Below, one piece after another: positions 53,833-64,000 of a DNA stretch of 64,000 nt. The stretch covers positions 19,836,286 through 19,900,285 of the forward strand of contig QCXZ01000064.1 in the NCBI GenBank assembly GCA_025024175.1, written 5' to 3'. The stretch's first letter is position 1. The number at the start of each line of letters is the position of its first letter. The notes beneath the pieces are model-generated. The model was not told the origin of the DNA and ran no database searches. It was given only the letters and a program-made list of their open reading frames with translations. The position numbers and the translations under genes were made by a program. The stretch comes from Rhyzopertha dominica (taxonomy: Eukaryota > Arthropoda > Insecta > Coleoptera > Bostrichidae).

Positions 53833-55910
53833 ATGAAGGTTGCACATCTTAATGTAGGATCGCTCTTAACACATTTTCAAGATTTTATCAATTTAGTTCA
53901 AAGTGCAAACTATGTTGTTGTTATGGTTAGCGAGACATGGTTGTTTAATAATGTAGATCTATCTATTTTAGCAATACCTGGTTACAATCTTCGTTATACG
54001 CATCGTGCTGAGGGCCGAGATGTCGAAGTGGCGGCATATATCAAGTCGACTTTTTGTAACTCGTTAATAGAGTTCGATTTTGAGATTAATTCTTTTATTG
54101 ACTGTTTGTTTTTTTAGCATCCGCGTAGGGACTGTAAATTATGAATTCGGCGTATGCTATAGTCCGCCTAACTCCAGCTTGGGCAATTTTGTTGAAACCC
54201 TTGATAATATATTTGGTTTTGTTTGCGGTTAATTAATTTGTCTGTCTGGGTGATTTCAACATTAATTTCCTAAATATTTCTAACCCTGTGTGTGCATGTT
54301 TGGAGGCATACAACTTGGTGTAAGTCTTGGATGAACCGAATAGAGTGACTGGTAACTCAAGCTTACTGATTGATCCTTTATTCGTATCCCATTCTCTGAA
54401 TGTTACAAGATACGGTACGAAGAACTGTGACGATATTTCTGACCACAGATTGGTTTATTGTGAATTTAGTTCACCTAAGGTTAAATGTGAGCCCAAATAT
54501 GTTACTTATGTGTAGATCTTTCAGACGCTTTGATGTCAGTGAGTTTCGAGAAGGTTTGGAATCTATTGAATGGACTGATGTGATACGTGAAACTAATATT
54601 GATAAGAAAGTTGAAAATTTCAACACCCTAAGTATTTCTTTCTGATTGGCATGCCCTGGTGGTAACGTCTAGAGTAACAAAGCCCAATGCAATGTGGTGT
54701 TGCCCTAAACTCAAATGTCTCATGAGTAAACGTGGTGCATCCTTCCGTAAATACAAACGAAGTAAACCTCCTAAAGATTTTGCTGCATACAAGAGGTTGA
54801 GGAACTTGACTGTGAACTCTGTTAGGATGGAAAAAAGTCATTACATAGGTTCAGTTGCTTCTAGTTGAGATATACACACTACTTGGTTGGCTCTGCGCAA
54901 ATTAAACATTGGTACTATCAAAGTGAGATCTGAACTGCCTTCTAATCTGTCTAATAGCAATTCTATTAATGCACATATTTTCCAGTTAAAAAAAAAATGA
55001 TATCGTCTCTAATCATAGAATGCAATATTGTGAGAATGCTAGATTCCCATCCCTACAAGAATTTTCTTTAAAATGGTTACTTTAGAAGAGGTACATTCCG
55101 CAGTCTTTAACGTAAAAAAGATAATTGTGGCACAAACAACATATCGTTGAAAATGTTGCACTTATGTAGTTCCATTATTGATTTATACCTATTACACGTC
55201 TTCAATTATTGTTGTATGGAAAAAGCTTATTTCCCTACAATGTGGAAGAAAGTCATCGCAATACATCTACTTAAAAAGTCTAATCCTGAAAACTTGTTGG
55301 ATTTACATTTGATTAGCATCTTACCTGCAGCTTCAAAACTGAATCTCTAGTCTACGAACAGATATTTGACTGTCTTTTCTTGGAAAATCATTCCGATGAT
55401 CAGTGCGGATTCAAGCGCGGTCGAAGCATTCCTTCTGCACTAGTTTCAGTCACGGATGATCTCATTTCAACTTATGATAAAGGAATAGTCAGTGCTTTGG
55501 TTTTGCTAGATTTTTCAAAAGCGTTCCATACTATTAATCATGGTCTGTTGTGTCCCAAACTAAAGTCTTGAGGTTTCAGTAGTTTGTCGGTACAGTTTAT
55601 TAGATCTTATTTGAGCGATAGAACTTAAGTGGTAAAATATAAAGATAGTGTCTCCTTTGAATTGTCAGTTAGATCTGGTGTTCTGCAAGGCTCCACATTA
55701 GGATCTCTGCTTTTCATAATATGTACGTCTGATATAGCGAACTCAGTTCTTCATTGTAAAGTAATAACTTACGCCGACTATACACAGTTGTATTTTAGTT
55801 TCGATAAGCATGATTTCGCAAGGGCTGACAAAATTCTGAACAAAGAACTTGAAAAATTAAGAAAATTGTCTGCTGAACATGACCTTCAATTGAATTTGTC
55901 TAAGTCGTAG
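53833..55910 (+). pseudogene. Non-LTR ORF2: AP endonuclease and reverse transcriptase, degraded
   Basis: The start MKVAHLNVGSLLTHFQDFIN and VSETWLFNN, IPGYNL match the endonuclease N-terminus. CDDISDHRLVYCEF (near 54425-54470) is its catalytic SDH end. RT blocks follow: FPTMWKKVIAIHLLKKSN, DDQCGFKRGRSIPSALVSVT, LLDFSKAFHTINHGL (motif A), and GVLQGSTLGSLLF. The catalytic YADD reads YADYTQLY, which loses an Asp. At least six stops or shifts occur between 54117 and 55627. The element is inactive. It lies inside the LTR-type element. Confidence 0.8.
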
Positions 55911-56889
55911 CTGATGGTCTTTGGTAATAAAAGTAGTCCGAAATTTCTTAAATAATATATCAATATTTATATAGATTGCTCAAGATTAAATTTTGTTGAT
56001 CATACTTTGATCTCATTATAAACACTCAGATCTGGTTTGAGCTGCATGTAACTAAGTCAATACAAAAATCATTTTAACCTTAAGTTATTTTATGCTTATA
56101 GACATTTTTAACCGTTAATTTGAAAAGGCAATTATGTGATTCACTCGTTCTCGTCCTCTTTAATTGTTGCAATTTTTATATTACCCCTGTTTGAATTCTG
56201 TTGATAGAAGCAGGGTTTAGACGGTTCACAATGTATGCTGTCGCTTGATTTTTGGCTTAGGGACCATGTATCTTACAGAATTAACTCTGAACTGGCTACG
56301 CATGGATTTCCGCTGAAATTTTTATTTGAGTTGTTTCGTCCATGCTTTACTAAATTCTCCTGATGCATGTAAAAAGTTGAGGTGTAAGTTTGCTCCTCAT
56401 TCATCTACGCATTCACGTGATACACGAGATAAAGCTAAGTATTTGTTGCCTCGCCATCGCTCTGTTACGTTTGTTCGCTGCTTCACATACAACGCTGTAA
56501 GGCGGTAAAGCTGTAAGGCTCGCCCTTCCGAGCGAGTTTAAAAAAATAAATATTAACAAATTTAAATTTAAACTAAGGCAGTCCTTTTCCGATCGTCAGA
56601 TTGCATGACAACCACGACTTCCTTAGCTCATTCGGACTCAATGAGGTTCGTTGACTGCTATTCAACTAATATTCAACTAATAGGTTGTTTAATATCGCTT
56701 TTGAACTTGTGCTCTATTTTGTTTATTATTGATTCTATTTTTTTTGCTGTCCTAACTAATATAAATAGTTGAGTTTACTCTAAAGATTAAGTAGAATAGC
56801 TTCTGCTAGACTTTGCCTTTATTGATCATGTATTACTCTGAGTATCTGCTCTTGTTTTAATAAAATCTATTTATTATTATCAAATCTAT
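55911..56889 (+). other. Non-LTR ORF2 end and 3' UTR
   Basis: A 60-codon remnant at 56326-56508 (ORF2 C-terminal style, SVTFVRCFTYNAVRR), then about 370 bp ending with repeated ATCTATTTATTA near 56866-56895, the probable 3' tail. Confidence 0.5.
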
Positions 56890-57016
56890 TTATTAGATCA
56901 GATACTACCGATGAGGACAGTGGCTCAAATGAAGTGCCATTGTCTAATTTATCCGAATCAAGTAGACATATCGAATAATTATGTCGTGAGGACACGACCC
57001 TGTTAGGTTGGCCGAA
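56890..57016 (+). pseudogene. Remnant of the LTR-type element's last coding exon and pre-LTR region
   Basis: An acidic/Ser-rich frame (TTDEDSGSNEVPLSNLSESS) ends at a TAA near 56980. GTCGTGAGGACACGAC then precedes the LTR-like repeat. Similar Ser/Glu-rich ends and GTGAGGAC-type pre-LTR sequence occur in some gypsy elements. This is a weak hint at the family. Confidence 0.3.
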
Positions 57017-57862
57017 TGTTAAATGTCTATTTTTGTATCTGCGTTGTTATTAAAATAAAAGGTGTTTTTGTGCGTTTATTAATTTCTTGCTATGTTTAGA
57101 ATCGCTGTTAACAAGATAAATACTAATATCGAAGCGAATGCGTATGCATGCGATTAATTGTTTTGGCGAGAAATATCAGAGTCGCGAGGAGATGCAAAAG
57201 TAGGCAATGAGTATGGATGTGTCATTTTTGACAGAGAGATATATTCTTGATTTTGGCTCAGTGAGAGCGAGGTCTTTGGCCATGTTGTGCCTCAGGCAGA
57301 GAGAGTAAGGTCTTTGGCCATGATGTGCCTCAGGCAGTTTGAAACCCCTAGAGCAGAGTGCCCGGTTAACAGCTGTGGTTCCTTCGAGTGGAGGACTTGC
57401 ATTCCGGGGGGTAATGCAGGATATCTCGAATGACATAGTTCTGGTGGAGAGGGTAGCCTTATTAGGTGCCCCCGATCCGGGCTATTGGAATGCGACCCTA
57501 TAGGCCTTAGGGTGAGCGTTCGGGGAAGCCTCTACTATTTCAGGTTGACACTAGCTAGTTGTTGAAGAGAGAAAACTAACAAGGTATTCATAACCACCAT
57601 TGACTAATGATGTAATCTCAGGGATGAAGCCATGGACAGGATAAGGATGATGCCCTGGGGTGAAAACCCCTCTGTGAGTCTTAAATGTATCTGTTTGAGT
57701 TTAACGGATGAGTAACTTATGTTTTGTTTTTGCATCTCCCGCGCGTATGTGAAACCGCCTTGTCTGTCCACCGGAGTGACCGCATTGTTATGACCCACGG
57801 ATGAAGGCGGCGATAATGTAAGTTTTTCTTGATTATTCCCGCATTAGTTTTTCTATGTTTTT

Positions 57863-57864
<2 letters not shown>
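57017..57864. repeat. 848-bp LTR-like repeat, right
   Basis: Same length and, by eye, same sequence as the left copy. Confidence 0.8.

Positions 57865-57930
<66 letters not shown>
57865..57930. repeat. (TA)n tract right of the LTR-type element
   Basis: About 66 bases of TA repeat, directly against the LTR-like repeat. Confidence 0.9.
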
Positions 57931-57933
<3 letters not shown>

Positions 57934-57944
57934 ATAGTTTTGTA

Positions 57945-58035
57945 TTGCCAAATTGGTTCTGGTTGGCATTAAAAACAGCGCAAGCTGACAGCCCGCCAGA
58001 TTAAATAAAGACGTTTATTATTATTATTATTATTG
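57945..58035 (+). mobile_element. Short non-LTR 3' end with (TTA)n tail
   Basis: GCATTAAAAACAGCGCAAGC, then AAATAAAGACG and six to seven TTA repeats. This is the shape of a strongly 5'-truncated non-LTR insertion with a TTA tail. Confidence 0.5.
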
Positions 58036-58928
58036 CATATATAAATATGTTACCATACCAACATTCATTGAGTGTAAGAAATAATAGGTCTATATATTTA
58101 TCGCAGATCTATAATCATCTATCTAAATTAGTTCGTTACTAATTTTAAGTTTCCCAAATACATTAACACCTATTCTAAAAAATGCTAACACAACGCTTAT
58201 TCACTAACATATTGACTAACAAAATTATGATGTTATTGACCAATGACAAACACCTGCATATTATTTCATGCATATTGTGTGAATATTACCCATATGTGAC
58301 AGAAGGATGCAAACCTAATAAATTGTTTCCATAATTCCATGGCAAACATACGGGATTCTAATATAAAAGCAAGAATAATATAAACATTAACGTCTACTTT
58401 TCGTAGTAATGTGTCCATAAACATATATGGCATATATTTTTCTTAAATAGATATGAATTAATACAAATTCTATCAAGGGAAGTGAATCAAGAAGATCGGT
58501 AACTCACAAATATCAGGTCATGAATAGTCAATTACAGGTAATATTTTATTCCCGCCTTCTTAGATAAATACCCAAGTAGGTATCGTAAATTTATATTATC
58601 TTCCGCTAAACTTCCGTAAAAGAAAGTCAGCACCCACCAGTGTTCTCGCGTAGATATCAGAAGCACGAGAAATTGGAATTAGATTAAGGACTAAAAAATT
58701 TACGTCCTAAAATAGATTCTTATGTGTACCCAAAACGAATTTAGCGTGTTTAATGAATTGTGAGTAACTTCTATTTTTTTAAGGATAGGGTTAGCGATGC
58801 AGTTATGAAAATGCACACAGCTTTTTTGAAAGGTATAAGTAGTTGTGTTCTGAAAAATAAGAGCAGTAAAAAGTAGTACGCACAGCTTGCAAATTATATT
58901 ATATAGTTTTTTCATACAGTTTCAATAC

Positions 58929-58931
<3 letters not shown>
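58036..58931. other. AT-rich stretch without recognisable genes
   Basis: No conserved coding motif. A 71-codon minus frame at 58700 looks like chance. Confidence 0.4.

Positions 58932-58988
<57 letters not shown>
58932..58988. repeat. (TA)n microsatellite
   Basis: About 57 bases of TA repeat. Confidence 0.9.
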
Positions 58989-58991
<3 letters not shown>

Positions 58992-58999
58992 TGCATGGT

Positions 59000-59085
59000 A
59001 CGTTGTCACCTCAAAAACAGATACTGGCTGATCGTTGTCACCTCATATATAACGTCAATTCCTCCGATTTCGGAGGTGACAACGT
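59000..59085. repeat. Three copies of CGTTGTCACCTC, one inverted, plus a hairpin
   Basis: ACGTTGTCACCTC at 59000-59012, CGTTGTCACCTC at 59033-59044, and the complement GAGGTGACAACGT at 59073-59085. CCTCCGATTTCGGAGG (59061-59076) forms a 6-bp hairpin that overlaps the inverted copy. Confidence 0.7.
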
Positions 59086-60489
59086 TTTGCCTTAAAAATT
59101 GCGTGTACGCACTCAGGATGACGTAAAACGTCTAAATACGAAATTTGTCGAGGAGGTCACTAGGCAGTACCCGTACTTGCATTTATACAGAATAGTTCTA
59201 GGAAGTACCACAGCGCTACCGTCGATTTTCTGCGTTAAGTCTACAATACACAGTGTCCTCCGTTAACTGCAGCGCACGTAATTACCTCCATATTATTGGC
59301 AACGCTGTAATCGCTTACAGCATTTAATTTTATAAACTGCAAATGTTTTAGGTGAATGTGTACGAAGTTCTCGACGCGGGAGTTTTAAATCGATATTATT
59401 CCGAAATCGTTGCGTTGTGTTGAATCTAATAGGAGCAACTCTTACCAAAGAATAAATTTCATTAAAACTGTAGTAGAATTTTACAATGGACACTGTAAAA
59501 ATATTTATTAAAAAGATCTAAATACCTACACCGTATTATTTCTATTTCTATTGTTTTATAGGTAATTTCTGTTTCTTGGACTAGTTCAGGATACAAATAA
59601 TTAGATCAATCTTTTAACGATTCAGTGTTACGAATGCGCTGTTTATAGTATAGGGTGTCTCTGAAATACATATACGACATTTTAGCACGTTTCCGACATA
59701 AAAATTAAGCGATTTAACTAGACCTAATTTGGTCCAAAAATGCTTGTTTAAAAGTCAGCAAACAAACGGTTTTTACGATTTGCATTAAATTGCTATGACA
59801 GCTTTAATTAATACGCTCATTTTTCACTATTTTTTATTTATAGTTGTCAGTGGTGTTCGTCTAATGAAAAAGCGGAAACATATTTATAAAAAGGCTCAGG
59901 ATTTTCAATTTCAAAACTATTTTTCTCTTGGAAAATTTTATGTAAAGGAAATGTAATTTTTATCTCTATTAATAATATCTAATGGTCAAATGTGACTTGA
60001 TTTTGACAGTTCTGCTTGTTTACTGTTACAGCCATGGTTACAGGCACTTTTGTTCTATTCGAATAATGATAATAAATAAGCAGTGAACTATTTATAAAAG
60101 CGCTCTAATTTATAAAGCGGTTTTTTGACATGTTTAAAATATTTTTTATAAAGAAGTCTGTTCTTTTGTAAAACTTTTCTATCTCCGTAAACTTTTGTCT
60201 ATCATAATTTTGACAAAAAAATATTTTTGTTGGTCATGTAATAAAATTTTTATTGCTATTAAAAATATCTGACGATCAAATTTGCCATGCATTTAGCAGT
60301 TCTGCTTGTAAATTATCACTATCCGATCAAAACTAAAGCTATCACTAATGATAAACAAACAAAATTGCCAAATGCAAGGCATGTTTAATGATTAGATATT
60401 ATTAATAACTACAAAAATCACATCGCCTGTCTAACATAAATATTGTTCTCTGGATAAACTAAGAGAGATATTAAAATTTCCTAAGAAAC

Positions 60490-60543
<54 letters not shown>

Positions 60544-63500
60544 GAACAGGCTGTATCACAATTCTTCTTTTTTCACAAATTTGTATTTGACTTGGTAACC
60601 TTGGATTTTAAATGTGTAAGCATAGTTTCAAAAAACTATTGCAAAACAGGAGTAACTACAGTAGTCATTATATCAGCCATTCAAAAATGTTTTAATGTCT
60701 TTTCACATTTTTTTTGTGTTGAATAAAATAGCACAATTATTTTTTTCTTTCATAAATGGTTTTTGGAATACGATATACATACATATAACCATGCTGCATT
60801 TGTTGATAGCTAAAGTTAGGTACAATTTAATGAGGTAAAAATATTAAAATATATAAAAAGTCTCGTGTATCATTTCTCAAAAATCGTGAATGTGAAAAAA
60901 CATTTAATTACGCCATTTTATTCTACACGAAGTATTAGTGAACAACATTTAAAACATTTTTAGATAGGTAGTACAATAACCGAGTAACAACGACAATATT
61001 GCCCATTGAACTGAGATCACGACACCTAAACAAGTTTTTTTTTCTATTTCGTACCTTTAGTCTGTACCCTGCAATCCCAACGACAATGGTTCACTCTGTA
61101 CATAGTGATGGCTAAAAATATGTCTGTCTATCTAGGAAAAGATCCATTCTACAAATATAGCATTTATCGTATAGTTGGTTACAGTGAATCACTGTAGTAG
61201 TGGTACTACATTATACTCTTATTTTACGTCCTCTAATCAGTGTAAAGTTGAACATAACATATATTTGAGTGTGCAGTCTTTAAAAATCAACATTTACAGA
61301 GCACATGAAAATAGAACATCTTGTATTTTTGTATTACGGTGGGTTTAAATAATAAAATTAGATAATTTTAAAAAATCTAAACACTAAAACCTTAGAGCAC
61401 TTAACTGCGTGGCCTTTAATTAAAGTAAACACGAAAAATGATTATTTAATTTCTGCTAAGCTTGCATATTCTACGAATGAAGATGACTAACCCTTCCGCC
61501 AAATCTCAAATTTTGTTAATGTAAGGTACTTTTGCTTTTAAAATAAATTAGCTGAAGAAGTCATGTCAATATTATTTATGCAATGTATGTAGAAGTTGTA
61601 ACAGTATAAATTTGAATTCTATACTTAAGCAAAATAATTTTCCTTAATGTCATCATTAGTGGTATTTCTAAATTTCAAAGTAGAATAGAATTGTAGATTT
61701 AATTCGGCATTAAATAATAAATACTGAACGTGCCATTTTAAGCATGCATTTGCATAATCTGCGTCTCAAAATTTGGTTTTTATCATGTCTGGACGAACTA
61801 TTACAAATAATTCAGTGTTAATTTAATAAAGCACTAAATCATTTATGATAAATAGAATACTACGTGATCATCTCAAACTTGTTTATATAATCATGTGTGT
61901 ATTTAATTGTATTACCTAGTTTAAAATTAAAAAGCTTATAGTAGTTTGTACAAAAAAAAAGTATATTTGCTAGCAGATTTCCAAAAAATGTATTATTATG
62001 ACAAAAATTGACTTGAAGTGTTGATATGCCAAAATTTACCTGACAAGAAAAGTGAGTTCTACATTTGCGTCCTAAACATATTTCACACACCTTACAACCA
62101 CTGTTAAGATTTCGTTTTCCATATTTTTTAATAACGTTTGGGAATATTGGGATACTTCAATGGTATTCCGAGATTCTTTAGACATAAATCAACAAATTCA
62201 GATAGTTTGACAGATGCATGTGGCTCCATTTTGATACTTCACCATGTTAACTTTTCTTTCTCTCTCTGAATATGTTTTTGGACAACAATCGTATATTGTT
62301 TTCCGCTTGTACTGTAAATTTTATGCGGAGGGGAGGGGTTTTCCCAAAAAACAACCGACAACGTCTTAGATCAGACTCGGTAGATAGTTTTAGATCAACT
62401 GGGCCCAAATTATCTACGTCCAAAAATATACCTCTACAGTGTAGCAGCATTTCAAAAGTGATCATCCCCAAGTAGATTTTTTGTTCAGTAACTTAGGTTT
62501 ACATTGTACCAACGTGGTACCGTTAATTGTTAAGGTATGAAAGTTCATTTTGTGACACCTGCTGTTTTGCCGTTCTTTTGCTAACAGAAATTTATGTACT
62601 CACTTCACTAACTACTATAAAACACGCATAACAAGTTAAGACGTGCGTAACTTTTCACTGATGAAAATTTGTATGTCGCACGATTTTCTCAGAACATTAT
62701 AAAATCCTTATGACGAAACTAGACTTTTCTTCAGTTTTTTACATATACTCGCATTTTGTTTCTGCTTCAAACCTTAAAGTAACTATTAACTATACTTACG
62801 CGATGTTTGACGTTATGTTTGCTAAACCTGGAACAACACCATAAAATATGTTATATCACGAATCTTGAAGAATACTGAAAAGGCTTAAAAGAAGAATTTC
62901 AGAATGAATTCTTTCACAAAACATGTTAGGGATTAATGAAAGAAAACTTTATCTTGTATGAGCATATATAGAAAAATACTCTTGTAATTTATGAAGGTAA
63001 TTAATATTGTATCGAACTTTTGAATATTAGTCAGCTACTCTCTTAACTGAGCTACAAAGACCTATTTAAAAAAAAATGTTGCCTTTTCAATACCGAATTA
63101 TATTTAGTAGAACAATACTTTTTTGCTTTAGTTTTAATCTGGTTGAAAACAGAAAAACGTCTAAACAAATAGCAGTAACCAAAATGTAATCATGCATTAA
63201 AGTTTAAAATGTGTAAGCATAGTATTTAAAAATCCACTGTAAAACGCTATTAACTGCAGCAGTATAGTGGCTCGCTTTGCTATGCTTTGCCGTTAACGCA
63301 TCCTTTTTTGTAGCAAATTGTACAATACCGCCATAGTGGCCCATTTTGGCATAGATTGATAGAGTTAATCAAAAATTCTAAGCAGATCAATAATGCAACA
63401 AAATACCGGGTATTTCAATGTAAAATAACAAAGCTAACGTCTACTTTCTATATAACTGAAATTGAAGAATTTTTTTCTAAATCTTTTAATAATTATTAAC

Positions 63501-64000
63501 AATATATTAGTACATACAACAAGAACAGTATATTAAATGGAAAAGGTATTTTAATATCGGAAACAAATACATGATCAAATTGAGGAAATGAAGTTATCAA
63601 TGCTTACATTCTTCAACATTAAAACTGTCTTACCTTTGTAATGCTTAAGAAAAACTAGTTAAACACAAAGACTGCAGATAGCTCATCATTAGTAGCTTAC
63701 ACAATGCATTTCGTTATTTTCTTTATTTTTGGAAATGTTACTAATCCTTTTCAAGCACTAATGTCATTTTAGCTTAGTTTTAATGTTTTTTCTAAACACT
63801 TATAAACAACCACTTGTATAATGAATAAACAATATTCGTGTTTATACATAATTCTCTCTATACCAAATTTAACAATCCATCTCTTAATAATAATTAATAA
63901 TACAAAGCATGCAGAAATTGCTACCGTTGCTAACTACATCCATTGATGAATGAAACAATTACGAGAATCCATTACGCGAGCTGAAATACACTTGCCTTTA
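59086..64000. other. 4.9 kb of AT-rich sequence, no genes recognised
   Basis: It contains a TA microsatellite at 60500-60541. Frames at 59293, 61860, 62247 and 62272 are short and motif-free. I see no TIR pair, LTR or RNA gene. It may be host intergenic or intronic sequence. Confidence 0.4.

Larger units (their letters stand above)
51756..57864. mobile_element. LTR-type element with 848-bp direct repeats, coding region largely replaced
   Basis: The direct repeats at 51756-52603 and 57017-57864 look identical by eye and start TG, end CA. The element sits inside a TA tract (51713-51754 and 57865-57930), so the target duplication cannot be read. Original internal sequence appears only at 52604 to about 53150 and 56890-57016. 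The rest is a non-LTR relic. I recognise no gag or pol, so it is probably a non-autonomous or deleted LTR retrotransposon. The family is unknown. Confidence 0.65.

Noticed and set aside
58887..59126. 79-codon plus frame rich in Tyr and Ile
   Set aside because: It is a direct translation of the TA repeat.
1..64000. CRISPR arrays, bacterial operons, riboswitches, rRNA or tRNA genes
   Set aside because: No regular short repeats with spacers and no cloverleaf or rRNA sequence seen. The content is eukaryotic transposons.

Overview
The window looks like transposon-rich, AT-rich chromatin from an arthropod, most likely an insect. It holds an env-carrying 17.6/297-type errantivirus, an mdg1/412-type gypsy element with an Arg-tRNA primer site, BEL/Pao, hAT, IS630/mariner and Penelope-like elements, and Jockey/CR1-type non-LTR fragments. 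I recognise no host gene. Scattered N bases and many one-base frameshifts in homopolymers suggest old copies, a noisy assembly, or both.

Layout. 0.1-2.6 kb: a TIR DNA transposon encoding a two-part protein that resembles insect DUF7869-type proteins, apparently inserted in the 3' end of a minus-strand hAT element that continues to 5.57 kb. 6.2-9.0 kb: a plus-strand composite made of a gypsy integrase piece, a non-LTR 3' end, and a BEL-associated LTR-like region with leader and gag start. 11.6-18.1 kb: a decayed minus-strand BEL/Pao element whose reverse transcriptase is split by a 440-bp repeat. 18.2-27.5 kb: an mdg1-like gypsy with matched LTRs, PBS, PPT and a 4-bp target duplication, its integrase split by a hAT element that has an 8-bp target duplication. 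27.6-34.4 kb: an errantivirus with env. 34.4-35.8 kb: the rest of a second, minus-strand copy of the 6.2-9.0 kb composite. The gypsy and the errantivirus are both nested in this second copy, and the plus-strand copy serves as the empty site. 36.8-39.3 kb: a third, partial BEL 5' end. 39.3-39.7 kb: a mariner-type transposase fragment.

40.1-51.7 kb: a (TA)n-bounded array of Penelope-like elements, with one inverted truncated arm followed by three head-to-tail units of about 3.23 kb. The third unit keeps an uninterrupted 853-residue RT plus GIY-YIG endonuclease frame. Each inter-unit linker has a hammerhead-core-like motif and a well-formed splice donor/acceptor pair. 51.7-57.9 kb: two apparently identical 848-bp LTR-like repeats around 4.4 kb, mostly a decayed non-LTR element. 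58-64 kb: AT-rich sequence without recognisable genes.

The genes do not form one pathway. They are mobile elements stacked in layers, and their insertion order can be read from interrupted frames and target duplications. The most interesting parts are the Penelope array, the DUF7869-type transposon, and the composite repeated with identical junctions.
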